Shown here: positions 1 through 5,729 of the stretch, piece by piece
Position numbering within the stretch: position 1 is the first letter of the stretch
Layout of the letters: each line of letters opens with the position of its first letter
Assembly (NCBI GenBank): GCA_044870295.1
Contig: JBIOYQ010000018.1
Span: 1 to 6,343 of the forward strand
Length of the DNA: 6,343 nt
DNA from: AC-52 sp044870295
GTDB taxonomy: Bacteria > Actinomycetota > UBA4738
Reading direction: 5' to 3'
The notes under the pieces: model-generated
Databases searched by the model: none
Told to the model about the DNA's origin: nothing
The model's input: only the letters and a program-made list of their open reading frames with translations
Made by a program: the position numbers and the translations under genes

Positions 1-1
1 C

Positions 2-886
2 GGGCCGCTCGGCAAATACATCACGACCGCCGAACTGGCAGAACCGTGGATGTCCGCGGCAGGCGGCGCCTACCGCGGCGATGTCTCCCTGATGTCATCC
101 TCGGACCCGATCGTCTACAAGACCACGTTCAAGGCGCCCGGCAATCCCGATCTGGCCGGTATGCGGGCAGCCGGCATCAAGCTGGTGCTGACCGTGCGGA
201 ACTCCACGAAGAAGAAGGACATCCCGCTGCCGGCTGACGGGTCGGAGGACGCGGCGTTCCAGGCCGCGATCGGTTCCATGATCGATCAGCTCCAGCCGGA
301 CGTCATCGTGTACGGGAACGAGGTCAACAGCGAGAACAAGTACTCGGGCACCGTGGACGAGTTCGCCCATCTGATGGAGCTGGGCCACGCCGTGGCGTCC
401 GCTCGAGGGGTTCTGGACGGGGGCACCGCCCTGATGGGGACGGTGACCTCTCAGGCCACGTACGCGGACCTCCTGGCCACGGAAGGCGTCGAGGAGGCCG
501 AGGCGTTCGCGAAGGCCGCCGACATGGCGCCGTTCGATCAGGCTTTGGCCGACGAGGCGAACGCGTACATCGACGCGTGCCGGTCGGCCGGGGTCGACTA
601 CTTCGTGTGGCACTCGTACTTCGCCGACCCGTCGGCCATCCTCGACATCAAGGACTACGTGGAACGCCGGTTCGGCGGGCCGTCCTTCATCAACGAGCTG
701 GGGTGGCGGACCGGGAAGGCTTCGACCGGCAAGGACATCATCGACGCGTTGAACCCCGCCGGGCTGCCGTTCGTCCTGCTGTATGGATCAGGGGAAGGGA
801 CCAACGCGCCCGACAAGCTGTGGGACTCGGACGGTGTGCCCACGTCAGAGGGTCGGACCATCTCGGATCACCTCCAGGGCGAATAG
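2..886 (+). CDS. Glycoside-hydrolase-like TIM-barrel protein, 5'-truncated by the window edge
   Basis: The frame is open from base 2 to the TAG at 884-886, so the gene probably starts left of the window. The first ATG (base 50) need not be the true start, because 16 sensible codons precede it. Numbered from that ATG, the protein shows alternating strand/helix segments typical of a (beta/alpha)8 barrel. It has a Y-G-N-E motif (Asn90-Glu91, bases 317-322) and an F-I-N-E-L-G-W motif (Glu216, bases 695-697). In clan GH-A glycosidases an N-E pair at the end of strand 4 carries the acid/base and a Glu at the end of strand 7 is the nucleophile; the order and roughly 125-residue spacing fit. The V-W-H-S-Y segment (186-190) and the F-V-L-L-Y-G strand (241-246) also suit a barrel. 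A role in polysaccharide hydrolysis is inferred; the GH family and substrate cannot be named. Any signal peptide would be in the missing part. Fold and active-site reading are moderately sure. Confidence 0.72.
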   Translation, partial: GPLGKYITTAELAEPWMSAAGGAYRGDVSLMSSSDPIVYKTTFKAPGNPDLAGMRAAGIKLVLTVRNSTKKKDIPLPADGSEDAAFQAAIGSMIDQLQPDVIVYGNEVNSENKYSGTVDEFAHLMELGHAVASARGVLDGGTALMGTVTSQATYADLLATEGVEEAEAFAKAADMAPFDQALADEANAYIDACRSAGVDYFVWHSYFADPSAILDIKDYVERRFGGPSFINELGWRTGKASTGKDIIDALNPAGLPFVLLYGSGEGTNAPDKLWDSDGVPTSEGRTISDHLQGE

Positions 887-896
887 GTGTGACGCA

Positions 897-952
897 GGCC
901 GAAAGGCCCGGTCTCGCAACGCCGTGAACCACCGGTCGAGCCGGCCCGACCG
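897..952 (+). terminator. Two small hairpins after the glycoside-hydrolase gene, possible weak terminator
   Basis: Just after the stop codon lies GGCC-GAAA-GGCC (897-908), a four-pair GC stem with a GNRA-type tetraloop. It is followed by CGGTCG (933-938) and its perfect inverse CGACCG (947-952) around an eight-base loop. Neither has a following T-run, so this is not a classical Rho-independent terminator. The position between a finished gene and a new promoter makes transcription termination plausible. Short GC-rich inverted repeats also arise by chance in DNA of this composition. Confidence 0.25.
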
Positions 953-977
953 ATACGACTTTCAGTCGAACGCACGA

Positions 978-1006
978 TTGCCCGTCGTCCTGGGTGTGGT
1001 CACAAT
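978..1006 (+). promoter_or_regulatory. Putative sigma70-type promoter for the signalling cluster
   Basis: TTGCCC (978-983) and CACAAT (1001-1006) are separated by 17 bases and match the -35 and -10 consensus at 4 of 6 positions each. This is the only AT-richer spot in the 150-base gap and sits about 30 bases upstream of the GTG start at 1037, leaving a short leader. It would drive the kinase-like gene and, by close spacing, the next two genes. No obvious operator accompanies it. Confidence 0.4.
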
Positions 1007-1021
1007 TAGCTAGTCTCCAAA

Positions 1022-1030
1022 GGGGGGTGA
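1022..1030 (+). promoter_or_regulatory. Ribosome binding site deciding the GTG start at 1037
   Basis: A run of six G followed by TGA (1022-1030) pairs with the 16S 3' end and leaves nine bases from the last G of the run to the GTG. It supports 1037 as start, although an internal ATG at 1091 (residue 19), preceded by AGGGG at 1083-1087, remains possible because the PAS domain begins only around residue 21. Confidence 0.5.
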
Positions 1031-1036
1031 CCAGCA

Positions 1037-2224
1037 GTGCGGACCCATCAAAGCGGGACGGTCCTGACCGAAGCGGTCAGACAGGGGTGCATGCGACTCG
1101 TCTTCCAGTGCAGTTGGGACGCCGTCGCCGTGATGGACCATCACGGCACCCTCCTCGAGGTGAACGAGAGCTTCCTTCGCCTGGTCGGGTACGACCGTGA
1201 CGAACTCCTGGGCACCAGGGTGCAGGACCTCGAGCTGTGGGAGGACCTCGGGCCTCATCCGGACCTCTCGGACGCCCTAGCGGGCCGAGACTCGGCTGAG
1301 TCGGTGGAGATCCTGTTCCGGTCTCGCGCCGGGACCTTGCGGTCCGCGCAGGTCTCCTTCCGCAACTTCGAGATCGAGTCTCGTCGGTGGATCGTCTTCC
1401 TGGGTCGGGACATCAGCGAGCAGAAGGAGGCTGAGGCAGCCCTCCACGTCAGCCTCGAGTCCCTCATCTCGATCAACGACCACCGGAAGAGGCTTCTCTC
1501 GCATCTCGTCTCCGCCCACGAGGAGGAGCGCCGTCAGGTGTCGGGGGAGATCGACGAGGACACCATGCAGGCCATCTCGTCGGTGGCCATGAATCTCACC
1601 TACCTGCGCCGTTCCCTGGTCGATCCCGATCAGGTCCGCCAGATCGCTCGCACGGAGGCGCGGGTCAAGACGGCCCTGTCGCGCTTGCGGAACCTGGCCT
1701 TCGACCTCCGTCCTCCGGCGCTGGAGACATCCGGACTGGCCGACGCGATCCGCGAGTACCTCTCGCTGCGGGTGGCCGAGGCGGGAGTGGAGTGGAACCT
1801 GGAGAACCGAGCGTCCCGCCGGCCCCCTGTCGAAACGCAGCTGGTCTTGTACCGGATCGCCCAAGAGGCTCTGTCCAACGTGCTGAAGCACGCCGAGGCC
1901 ACCAGGGTCGAGGTCGTGCTCGACGAACGGGACAGCGGCTTCACCCTGACCGTGGCCGACGACGGCATCGGGTGCGTCGCCGGCCCCGACGAGAGCGAGC
2001 CGGTTCACCTGGGCATCGCCTGTATGAACGAGCGCGCCGAGCTGGCCGGCGGGTGGTGCCGGCTCGCGAGCACTCCGGGGAGAGGGACGATCGTGGAATG
2101 CTGGGTCCCCTCCGCAGACTGGTCCCTCTTCCCGGACGACGACGGCGAGGATGACCCCGAGGGGGAGGGGAGCGCCGACGGATTGGGGTCGATCTGGTCG
2201 CGGGCGGAGGAGATGGTGTCCTGA
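1037..2224 (+). CDS. PAS-HisKA_3-HATPase sensor (DesK/NarX-like) with Asp replacing the phospho-accepting His
   Basis: A 395-residue soluble protein with no membrane segment. Residues about 21-128 form a PAS domain (N-E-S-F near 43-46, L-G-Y 49-52, G-R-D-I-S end at 123-127). A coiled-coil linker covers 129-160 and a HisKA_3 dimerisation helix pair about 161-235, including L-R-P-P-A-L-E at 224-230. The ATPase domain has an N box (E-A-L-S-N, Asn281), G1 box D-D-G-I-G (308-312), G2 near Gly326 and G3 P-G-R-G-T (347-351). The H box E-R-R-x4-E-L-H-D-E-x-x-Q reads here E-R-R-Q-V-S-G-E-I-D-E-D-T-M-Q: Asp173 (GAC, 1553-1555) replaces His and Glu174 replaces Asp, while Gln178 of the family phosphatase motif is kept. 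ATP binding looks intact but autophosphorylation at the usual site is not possible. The C-terminal tail (361-395) is strongly acidic. The TGA overlaps the next ATG by one base, indicating coupled translation. The fold is certain; the role as phosphatase or pseudokinase is inferred. Confidence 0.9.
   Translation: MRTHQSGTVLTEAVRQGCMRLVFQCSWDAVAVMDHHGTLLEVNESFLRLVGYDRDELLGTRVQDLELWEDLGPHPDLSDALAGRDSAESVEILFRSRAGTLRSAQVSFRNFEIESRRWIVFLGRDISEQKEAEAALHVSLESLISINDHRKRLLSHLVSAHEEERRQVSGEIDEDTMQAISSVAMNLTYLRRSLVDPDQVRQIARTEARVKTALSRLRNLAFDLRPPALETSGLADAIREYLSLRVAEAGVEWNLENRASRRPPVETQLVLYRIAQEALSNVLKHAEATRVEVVLDERDSGFTLTVADDGIGCVAGPDESEPVHLGIACMNERAELAGGWCRLASTPGRGTIVECWVPSADWSLFPDDDGEDDPEGEGSADGLGSIWSRAEEMVS
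2206..2213 (+). promoter_or_regulatory. Shine-Dalgarno of the REC-EAL gene inside the kinase coding end
   Basis: GGAGGAGA (2206-2213) lies ten bases before the ATG at 2224, within the last codons of the kinase-like gene. Together with the TGATG stop/start overlap (2222-2226) it fixes the start and indicates translational coupling and roughly matched production of the two proteins. Confidence 0.7.
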
Positions 2225-3498
2225 TGCCCCGGTCGGCGTGGCACCTCACGTCCCCGCGCACCCCCATCCGAGTGCTCATCGCCGACGACGAGCCGAAGGC
2301 CCTGAGCGCGCTACGCGCCGCGCTGGCTTCGGATGCCGACGTTCGGGTCGTGGGCACGGCCGCCACGCCGGGAGAGATCGTTCAGGTCGCGATGAGGAGT
2401 CGGCCAGACGTTGCGGTGATCGACGCGACGTTGGCCGGCGAGCGGGATGCCCTGGCGGTCCTCGAGATCCATGAGACGTCTCCGAGAACGCAGGTCGTCG
2501 CCCTGTCCAGCGGCGAGGACCTGGAGTCCGTCGTAACGGTGATCCGGGCCTGCGCGGCGAGCTGCGTGGTCAAGGGTGGTGACATCGGCAACCTGTCCGA
2601 GGCGATCCGGTCGGCCGCCCAGGGGATGTCCGTCATCGCGCCCGAGGTCGCGCCGCGCATCGCGGAGCTCCTGGCTCTCCCGTCCGAGCGACATGACCGA
2701 CCCGGGTCGCAGCCCGGTGGCGAGGCACAGCTGATCCGCCACGTCATCGACACGTACGCCTTCGCCATGTTCTTCCAGCCCATCGTCGAGCTCTCGAGGG
2801 GCGCCACGGTCGGCTTCGAGGCTCTGGCGAGATTCGTCCTGGAGCCCATCCGGGGCCCGGACGCGTGGGTGGCGGCGGCGTACCGCGTCGGGCTGGGTGT
2901 CGAGCTCGAGATGGCATGTGTCGAGGCCGCACTCCGGCGGATCCCGATGCTCCCTCCGCAGTGCTTCCTCTCGGTGAACGTGTCCCCCCAGGCGATGACC
3001 GCCGCCCGCCTGGCCGAGCTCATGGATCGATCCGTCGGAACGCAGATCGTCCTCGAGATGACCGAGCACGCGCCCGTGCGAGACTACGCAGTCCTGGACG
3101 CGGCGCTCGACCGGCTCCGAACTCGTGGCGTTCGGCTGGCCATCGATGACGTCGGAGCGGGGTTCGCCAGTCTGCGGAACCTCCTGCGGCTGCGTCCGGA
3201 CTTCATCAAGATCGATCGCTCCCTGTGCCGCCACGTCAGCACGGCCCCCGGGAAGGCGCTGCTCGAGGGGCTGGTGGCGTTCGCAGGACTGACCGATGCG
3301 AAGGTGGTCGCGGAGGGCATCGAAACCCCCGAAGAGCTGGTGGGCTTGCGGGTGGTCGGCGTGGACTTCGGGCAGGGGTTCCTGCTGGGGGCTCCCCGGT
3401 CCCTGCCGCGGCGATCGGCGCGGAGGGACCGTCCGGGCCCATTCAATCGGCGATGGGGGCTGCCGATACCCACGAGCAGGACAGGCAAAGCGATCTGA
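2224..3498 (+). CDS. REC-EAL response regulator, predicted cyclic-di-GMP phosphodiesterase
   Basis: A 424-residue cytoplasmic protein. Residues about 15-135 are a receiver domain: acidic pair Asp21-Asp22, phospho-acceptor Asp67 (V-I-D-A-T-L-A-G), Ser95/Ser96 at the switch position and Lys117 (V-V-K-G-G). A short linker (150-168) leads to an EAL domain (about 169-392) that hydrolyses c-di-GMP to pGpG in the known family. The catalytic and metal-binding set is complete: Glu199 of E-A-L, Asn252 (N-V-S-P), Glu278 (E-M-T-E), Asp308-Asp309 (I-D-D-V-G-A-G), Lys329 (I-K-I-D), Glu364 (A-E-G-I-E-T) and Gln384 (F-G-Q-G-F). The architecture resembles RocR/PvrR. There is no DNA-binding domain, so output is the second messenger. 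Residues 391-424 form a basic, Arg-rich tail beyond the domain. The gene is translationally coupled to the upstream HisKA_3 protein, its likely partner. The enzymatic prediction is strong; what phosphorylates it is open because the neighbour lacks its His. Confidence 0.93.
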   Translation: MPRSAWHLTSPRTPIRVLIADDEPKALSALRAALASDADVRVVGTAATPGEIVQVAMRSRPDVAVIDATLAGERDALAVLEIHETSPRTQVVALSSGEDLESVVTVIRACAASCVVKGGDIGNLSEAIRSAAQGMSVIAPEVAPRIAELLALPSERHDRPGSQPGGEAQLIRHVIDTYAFAMFFQPIVELSRGATVGFEALARFVLEPIRGPDAWVAAAYRVGLGVELEMACVEAALRRIPMLPPQCFLSVNVSPQAMTAARLAELMDRSVGTQIVLEMTEHAPVRDYAVLDAALDRLRTRGVRLAIDDVGAGFASLRNLLRLRPDFIKIDRSLCRHVSTAPGKALLEGLVAFAGLTDAKVVAEGIETPEELVGLRVVGVDFGQGFLLGAPRSLPRRSARRDRPGPFNRRWGLPIPTSRTGKAI

Positions 3499-3571
3499 CC
3501 GATCGACGGGGCGCTCCTCGGGAGTCGAGCGGGCTGGGCCCCACTCGCGAGCCCGGACGACGAGGAGAGCC
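3499..3571 (+). other. Short intergenic gap in the signalling cluster with small inverted repeats
   Basis: The 73 bases between the REC-EAL gene and the GAF-PAS gene contain CGATC (3491-3495, over the stop) with GATCG (3501-3505), CTCC-TCG-GGAG (3514-3524), and CGGGCT (3530-3535) with AGCCCG (3550-3555). No T-run follows and no convincing promoter is seen, so read-through into the next gene is likely. AGGAG at 3563-3567 is the Shine-Dalgarno for the GTG at 3572. Confidence 0.3.
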
Positions 3572-5269
3572 GTGATCTTCAGCTCGAAGAACGCGACCCG
3601 TGGCAGCGGTTCCCTCCAACACGAGGTCACCCGAACCCTCGCGGAGTCGTCCACCCCCGGCCAAGCCTTGCCGCCGGTCCTGGAGAGCCTGTGCCGGAGG
3701 TCCGATTGGGCTCTCGCCCTGTTCTGGCTGCTCGACCGCCACGACGAAGCGCTTCGTGTGCACGAGGCCTGGCACGAGGACGATCCGGCCGTGGCGGCGT
3801 TCGTGGCTCTGAACGAAGAGCGTTCCCTCCCCCACAACGAAGCACTGCCCGGACAGACGTGGGCGGCGGCCGAGCCGATCTGGGTCTCCCAGCGCGGTCC
3901 CGACCGTGGGTTGCTCACCGAGCGAGAAGGCGCCATCGCGTCCGGGTTCCGGGGCGCCCTCGGTGTCCCGGTCCCCCGGGACGGCCGGGTGATGGGGGTC
4001 ATCGAGCTGTTCGGTCGAACGGGAAAGCAACCCAGCCCCGCGAAGCTCAGGGACATGGCCAACGTGGCGGCTCAACTAGGACAGTTCATGGGGCGCAAGG
4101 AGATCGAGGAAGCCGTCCTCGTGAGCGAGCGTCTCAAGAGCGCCGTGGTGGAGTCGGCGCTCGACGGGATCATCACCATGGATCACGAGGGCGTGGTCCT
4201 GGAGTTCAATCCGGCCGCCGAACGGATCTTCGGGTACCGCCGGTCCCACGCGGTGGGGAAGCCACTGGCCGAGCTGATCATCCCGCCGCTCTTGAGGAAG
4301 GCCCACCGCAGCGAGTTGGAGCGGTTCGTGTCCGAGGGAGCCAGTCCAATCCTGAATCGGCGACTCGAGCTGCCGGCCATGAGGGCCGGAGGCCGCGAGA
4401 TCCCGGTCGAGCTCACCGTCACGGCCGTCCAGACCGGGACCGGGCCGCCCGTCTTCGTCGGGTTCGTCCGTGATCTGAGCGCGCAGAAGAAGACCGAGAT
4501 CGAGATGCGCCGGGCGCAGGAGCTTCACAAGCTGATGCTGAACAATGCCCAGGACCTGATCAGCCTGATGGACCCGATGGGCCGCATCGTCTACGCCTCG
4601 CCCTCCCACCGCCGCATCCTCGGATACGAGCCACAGGAGATGGAAGGCATGAGCCTGGTCGACCTGGTCCATCCCGACGACGCCGACCTGGTGGCGGAGG
4701 GGATCGCGGAGAACGCCACCGGCGGTTCTCGAGGATTCGGGTCCGAGATCCGGCTACGCCACCGCGATGGGCACTGGGTCACCATCGAGGGCGTCAGCAC
4801 CATGATCGTCCGAGATGGCGAACTCCCGCTGATCCTGAACAACGCGCGAGACGTGAGCGAACGGCGTCAGTCCGAGGAGACGCTCCGCCATCTGGCCGCC
4901 ATCGTGGAGACGTCCCAGGACGCCATCTTCACCAAGAGCATGGACGGGACCGTCCTCACCTGGAACCCGGGAGCGGAGCGGCTGTACGGATACCGAGCCG
5001 CCGAGATCGTCGGCCGGTCCGTGGAGGTGCTGGTTCCGACGGAACGGCGCGGGGAGCTCACCGACATCCTCTCCCAGCTCCAATCGGGGAAGCGGATCGA
5101 GCACTACGAGACCGTGCGGGTGCGCAAGGACGGCACGCGCGTGGCCATCTCCCTTTCGGTGTCACCGATCGTGGACCGGCAGGGTCGCGTGACCGCCTGC
5201 TCCGCGATCGCTCGTGACATCAGCGGCCATCACCACATCGGGGATCTCGACTACCCGGCGTCGGCCTAA
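3572..5269 (+). CDS. GAF-PAS-PAS-PAS sensory protein without output domain
   Basis: A 565-residue soluble protein from the GTG at 3572, chosen because AGGAG (3563-3567) precedes it and codons further upstream in this frame overlap the REC-EAL gene. Residues about 16-175 look like a GAF domain (G-V-P-V near 131-134, G-V-I-E-L-F 142-147). A helix leads to PAS1 (about 187-305; F-N-P-A-A-E-R-I-F-G-Y 212-222, G-F-V-R-D-L-S end), PAS2 (about 318-432; S-P-S-H-R-R-I-L-G-Y 343-352, V-H-P-D-D 366-370, N-A-R-D-V-S end) and PAS3 (about 437-551; W-N-P-G-A-E-R-L-Y-G-Y 464-474, I-A-R-D-I-S end). The chain stops 14 residues after PAS3. No histidine-kinase, GGDEF, EAL, HTH or phosphatase domain follows, and the next 94 bases hold no remnant of one. 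It probably works through protein contacts, perhaps with the PAS/HisKA_3 protein two genes upstream. Cofactors and ligands are unknown. Domain calls are solid; its role is inference. Confidence 0.88.
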   Translation: MIFSSKNATRGSGSLQHEVTRTLAESSTPGQALPPVLESLCRRSDWALALFWLLDRHDEALRVHEAWHEDDPAVAAFVALNEERSLPHNEALPGQTWAAAEPIWVSQRGPDRGLLTEREGAIASGFRGALGVPVPRDGRVMGVIELFGRTGKQPSPAKLRDMANVAAQLGQFMGRKEIEEAVLVSERLKSAVVESALDGIITMDHEGVVLEFNPAAERIFGYRRSHAVGKPLAELIIPPLLRKAHRSELERFVSEGASPILNRRLELPAMRAGGREIPVELTVTAVQTGTGPPVFVGFVRDLSAQKKTEIEMRRAQELHKLMLNNAQDLISLMDPMGRIVYASPSHRRILGYEPQEMEGMSLVDLVHPDDADLVAEGIAENATGGSRGFGSEIRLRHRDGHWVTIEGVSTMIVRDGELPLILNNARDVSERRQSEETLRHLAAIVETSQDAIFTKSMDGTVLTWNPGAERLYGYRAAEIVGRSVEVLVPTERRGELTDILSQLQSGKRIEHYETVRVRKDGTRVAISLSVSPIVDRQGRVTACSAIARDISGHHHIGDLDYPASA

Positions 5270-5299
5270 GTCCCCCCACCACCCGTGTCCCCGCCCGGC

Positions 5300-5328
5300 T
5301 TGACACCGCGACGAGGCTGCCGTAGTTT
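5300..5328 (+). promoter_or_regulatory. Promoter of the ArsR-SRPBCC unit
   Basis: A perfect -35 hexamer TTGACA (5300-5305) is followed after 17 bases by TAGTTT (5323-5328), which keeps the key T, A and final T of the -10 box. Transcription would start around 5335, directly before the inverted repeat at 5340-5359, an ideal place for repression by the ArsR protein encoded next. Confidence 0.6.
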
Positions 5329-5339
5329 ACCGAGTAGTT

Positions 5340-5359
5340 ATTTAACCGAAAGGTTGAAT
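5340..5359 (+). promoter_or_regulatory. Inverted-repeat operator, probable ArsR autoregulatory site
   Basis: ATTTAACC (5340-5347) and GGTTGAAT (5352-5359) form an eight-base inverted repeat around GAAA, with seven of eight positions symmetric. It is strikingly AT-rich for this window and lies between the promoter and the ATG at 5364. ArsR-family dimers usually bind such imperfect palindromes next to their own promoter, so autorepression is a sound inference. In RNA the single mismatch becomes a U-G wobble, giving an eight-pair stem closed by a GAAA tetraloop that contains the likely Shine-Dalgarno AAAGG (5349-5353). Confidence 0.6.
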
Positions 5360-5363
5360 CTGG

Positions 5364-5729
5364 ATGAGTGCCACGGCCACGGCCCAGCTCGACCGAACCT
5401 TCGCAGCCCTGGCGGACCCGACCCGCAGGGCCATCCTGGCGCGGCTGGCGAAGGGGGAAACCTCCGTGACGGAGCTGGCGGAGCCGTTCGACATGACCCT
5501 GCCCGCTGTGTCCAAGCACCTGAAGGTGCTCGAGCGGGCCGGGTTGGTCGCCCGGGGAAGGGAGCGGCAATGGCGCCCCGCACGGCTGGACGCCGGGCCG
5601 CTCAAGGAAGTGGCCGAGTGGGCGGAGCGCTATCGACGATTCTGGGAAGAGAGCTACGACCGGCTGGACGAGTACCTGGGGGAGCTCCAGGGACGAGGAA
5701 AGGAGAAGAGAGATGGGCGCAAGCGGTAG
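5364..5729 (+). CDS. ArsR-family winged-helix transcriptional repressor (SRPBCC-linked type)
   Basis: A 121-residue regulator. The start L-A-D-P-T-R-R-A-I-L (16-25) is the signature of ArsR-like repressors. The helix-turn-helix covers about 33-63, with recognition helix P-A-V-S-K-H-L-K-V-L (47-56) and a wing around 62-73 (R-G-R-E-R-Q-W-R). A C-terminal helix (78-108) should form the dimer interface, and the tail is Lys/Arg-rich. The protein has no cysteine and only one histidine (His52, in the recognition helix), so it lacks the Cys/His sites of classical arsenic- or zinc-sensing members. It belongs by sequence and context to the group paired with SRPBCC proteins, whose inducers are mostly unknown. 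It overlaps the next gene by 17 bases in another frame, showing one operon. It probably represses its own unit at the palindrome just upstream. Family is certain, ligand unknown. Confidence 0.93.
   Translation: MSATATAQLDRTFAALADPTRRAILARLAKGETSVTELAEPFDMTLPAVSKHLKVLERAGLVARGRERQWRPARLDAGPLKEVAEWAERYRRFWEESYDRLDEYLGELQGRGKEKRDGRKR
5701..5705 (+). promoter_or_regulatory. Shine-Dalgarno of the SRPBCC gene within the ArsR gene
   Basis: AGGAG (5701-5705) within a purine-rich stretch lies seven bases before the ATG at 5713 and is much better than anything before the next in-frame ATG at 5737. It supports the longer protein and the 17-base overlap with the ArsR gene. Confidence 0.65.

Noticed and set aside
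1483..1521. His149, His156 or His161 as an alternative phospho-acceptor of the HisKA_3 protein
   Set aside because: They lie 12 to 24 residues before the H-box position, outside the E-R-R...E-I pattern. His161 sits where relatives often have Gln or another residue before E-E-E-R-R. They are not in register with the catalytic site, though only an experiment could exclude them fully.
3296..3571. Extension of the GAF-PAS protein upstream to an ATG at 3296
   Set aside because: The extension overlaps conserved EAL-domain coding sequence in another frame and reads as Arg/Trp/Gly-rich non-domain sequence; the GTG at 3572 has a Shine-Dalgarno directly before the GAF domain.
2311..4062. A 583-codon open frame on the minus strand across the REC-EAL and GAF-PAS genes
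   Set aside because: It is antisense to two genes with clear domains, shows no recognisable domain and low-complexity Arg/Pro/Asp-rich composition, and is a usual by-product of high-GC coding bias.
5270..5299. Remnant of a kinase or GGDEF domain after the GAF-PAS-PAS-PAS gene
   Set aside because: No frame after the TAA at 5267-5269 resembles any output domain, and a promoter for the next unit starts at 5300, so a recent frameshift is unlikely.
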